This document shows positions 6,443 through 7,595 of a DNA stretch of 7,595 nt, one piece after another. The notes beneath the pieces are model-generated. The model was not told where the DNA came from. It was given only the letters and a program-made list of their open reading frames with translations, and did no database searches. The DNA comes from Erysipelotrichaceae bacterium (GTDB lineage: Bacteria > Bacillota_I > Bacilli_A > Erysipelotrichales > Erysipelotrichaceae): contig JAILBD010000010.1 of assembly GCA_024681275.1 (NCBI GenBank), positions 1-7,595 on the forward strand, read 5' to 3'. The translations under genes were made by a program, and so were the position numbers. Numbering within the stretch: position 1 is the stretch's first letter; the number at the start of each line of letters is the position of its first letter.

Positions 6443-6465
6443 AATAGGATGTTTTATCTTAAAAT
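6437..6465 (+). promoter_or_regulatory. Predicted separate promoter for tuf
   Basis: TTGCTA (6437-6442, four of six consensus positions) and TAAAAT (6460-6465, five of six) are separated by exactly 17 bases in the 65-base fusA-tuf spacer. Transcription would start near 6472, leaving a leader of about 27 bases. EF-Tu is needed in large excess over EF-G and S12, so a private promoter within the operon makes sense. A 5-base inverted repeat, TTTTA (6452-6456) and TAAAA (6460-6464), lies over the -10 box. No terminator is seen after fusA, so readthrough from the rpsL promoter should add to tuf expression. Confidence 0.65.
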
Positions 6466-6480
6466 AATATTGTTGAATTT

Positions 6481-6486
6481 AGGAGG
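6481..6486 (+). promoter_or_regulatory. tuf ribosome binding site with long spacing
   Basis: A full AGGAGG is followed by 12 bases before the tuf ATG at 6499, longer than the 6 to 7 bases seen for rpsL and rpsG in this window. No closer purine-rich site or in-frame alternative start is present, and the protein starts properly with MAKEKFDR, so this is taken as the true site. Confidence 0.75.
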
Positions 6487-6498
6487 AAAAAACTTAAG

Positions 6499-7595
6499 AT
6501 GGCAAAAGAAAAGTTTGACCGTTCGTTAGAACATGTCAACATTGGTACTATCGGTCATATCGACCATGGTAAAACTACTTTAACAGCTGCAATCACTAAG
6601 AGATTGTCAGAAAAAGGTCAGGCTGAATTCAAGGCTTACGACCAGATCGATGGTGCTCCGGAAGAAAAGGCTCGTGGTATCACTATCAATACCGCTCACG
6701 TTGAATATAAGACAGCTAAGAGACACTATGCTCACGTTGACTGCCCGGGACACGCTGACTATATCAAGAACATGATCACCGGCGCTGCTCAGATGGATGG
6801 TGCAATCCTGGTCGTTGCAGCAAACGATGGACCGATGCCTCAGACTCGTGAACATATCCTGTTAGCCAGACAGGTCGGTGTTCCTTACATCGTCGTATTC
6901 CTGAACAAGTGCGACATGGTCGACGATCCGGAATTGATCGACTTAGTCGAAATGGAAGTCAGAGAACTTCTTGATGAATATGACTTCCCAGGCGATGACA
7001 CTCCAGTTATCCGTGGTTCTGCATTAAAGGCTCTCGAAGGCGATCCTGAATGGACTCCTGCGATCGACGAACTCTTAGATGCATGTGACTCATACATCCC
7101 TTCACCTGCAAGAGAAATGGACAAGCCATTCCTTATGTCAGTAGAAGACGTCTTCACGATCTCTGGTCGTGGTACAGTTGCTACAGGCAGAGTTGAGCGT
7201 GGTGTCGCTCACCTGAACGATCCGACTGAGATCGTCGGTATCAAACCTACAAGATCTACAGTCATCACTGGTCTGGAAATGTTCCACAAGCAGCTGGATC
7301 AGGCTGAAGCTGGCGACAACATCGGTGCTCTGCTCCGTGGTGTCAACCGTGACGAGATCGAAAGAGGCCAGGTCTTAGCAAAACCGGGTTCTGTTACTCC
7401 TCACACTCAGTTCAATGCGCAGGTTTACGTATTAACTAAGGATGAAGGCGGCAGACATACTCCGTTCGTTGCTAACTACCGTCCTCAGTTCTATTTCCGT
7501 ACAACAGACGTAACTGGTATCGTCAAAGGTTTAGGCGGTGCTGAAATGGTTATGCCTGGTGACCACGTTGAAATGGAAGTTGAACTGATCAGCCC
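6499..7595 (+). CDS. tuf: Translation elongation factor Tu, partial (C-terminus beyond right edge)
   Basis: EF-Tu brings aminoacyl-tRNA to the ribosomal A site as a GTP complex. The 365 complete visible codons cover the GTPase domain, domain II and most of domain III; about 30 of the usual 394 or so residues are cut off. G1 is GHIDHGKTT (19-27), with isoleucine where many bacteria have valine. Switch I is RGITINTAH (59-67), G3 is DCPGHAD (81-87) with catalytic H85, and G4 is NKCD (136-139). Domain II starts near [26 protein letters not shown], and domain III contains [18 protein letters not shown] and [12 protein letters not shown] at the edge. Codons are strongly biased to GGT, GCT, CGT and AGA, as expected for a very abundant protein. 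It has its own predicted promoter in addition to readthrough from the str operon. Confidence 0.98.
   Translation, partial: MAKEKFDRSLEHVNIGTIGHIDHGKTTLTAAITKRLSEKGQAEFKAYDQIDGAPEEKARGITINTAHVEYKTAKRHYAHVDCPGHADYIKNMITGAAQMDGAILVVAANDGPMPQTREHILLARQVGVPYIVVFLNKCDMVDDPELIDLVEMEVRELLDEYDFPGDDTPVIRGSALKALEGDPEWTPAIDELLDACDSYIPSPAREMDKPFLMSVEDVFTISGRGTVATGRVERGVAHLNDPTEIVGIKPTRSTVITGLEMFHKQLDQAEAGDNIGALLRGVNRDEIERGQVLAKPGSVTPHTQFNAQVYVLTKDEGGRHTPFVANYRPQFYFRTTDVTGIVKGLGGAEMVMPGDHVEMEVELIS

Overview
This window reads as chromosome of a Gram-positive bacterium of the Bacillota. The S12 protein carries the extra internal stretch of about 13 residues typical of Gram-positive S12, and the ribosome binding sites are strong AGGAGG-type sequences. 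EF-Tu has the variant G1 motif GHIDHGKTT. Together with the moderate GC content and the style of the NAD genes, this fits the Erysipelotrichia better than Bacillus or Clostridium, but the class-level placement is an impression, not a proof.

Left half (1-3149, minus strand): a tightly packed operon transcribed leftward in the order pncB, nadE, nadD, DUF2804 gene. The first three encode nicotinate phosphoribosyltransferase, ammonia-dependent NAD synthetase and nicotinate-mononucleotide adenylyltransferase. Together these are the whole Preiss-Handler route from nicotinate to NAD. Junctions are an 8-base overlap (pncB/nadE), a 1-base gap (nadE/nadD) and a 4-base gap (nadD/DUF2804), so translational coupling is likely throughout. 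The last gene, of unknown function, runs off the left edge.

Middle (3150-3416): a 267-base divergent intergenic region. A promoter for pncB fires leftward. A strong promoter, with an extended -10 and phased A/T tracts upstream, fires rightward into rpsL. The predicted rpsL leader of about 87 bases holds two compact stem-loops directly before the ribosome binding site, one with a GAAA tetraloop. This is the best candidate in the window for an undescribed regulatory element.

Right half (3417-7595, plus strand): the str operon rpsL-rpsG-fusA-tuf, encoding S12, S7, EF-G and EF-Tu. tuf is cut by the right edge with about 30 codons missing. It is separated from fusA by 65 bases that contain a convincing promoter of its own, overlapping a perfect 12-base palindrome. 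rpoB/rpoC and the L7Ae-like gene that precede rpsL in many Firmicutes are not adjacent here; the NAD operon occupies that side.

I see no mobile elements, CRISPR arrays, tRNA or rRNA genes, or convincing intrinsic terminators. The genes themselves are ordinary core metabolism and translation. The interest lies in the rpsL leader, the gene neighbourhoods, the divergent NadD and the coupling of a DUF2804 gene to NAD synthesis.
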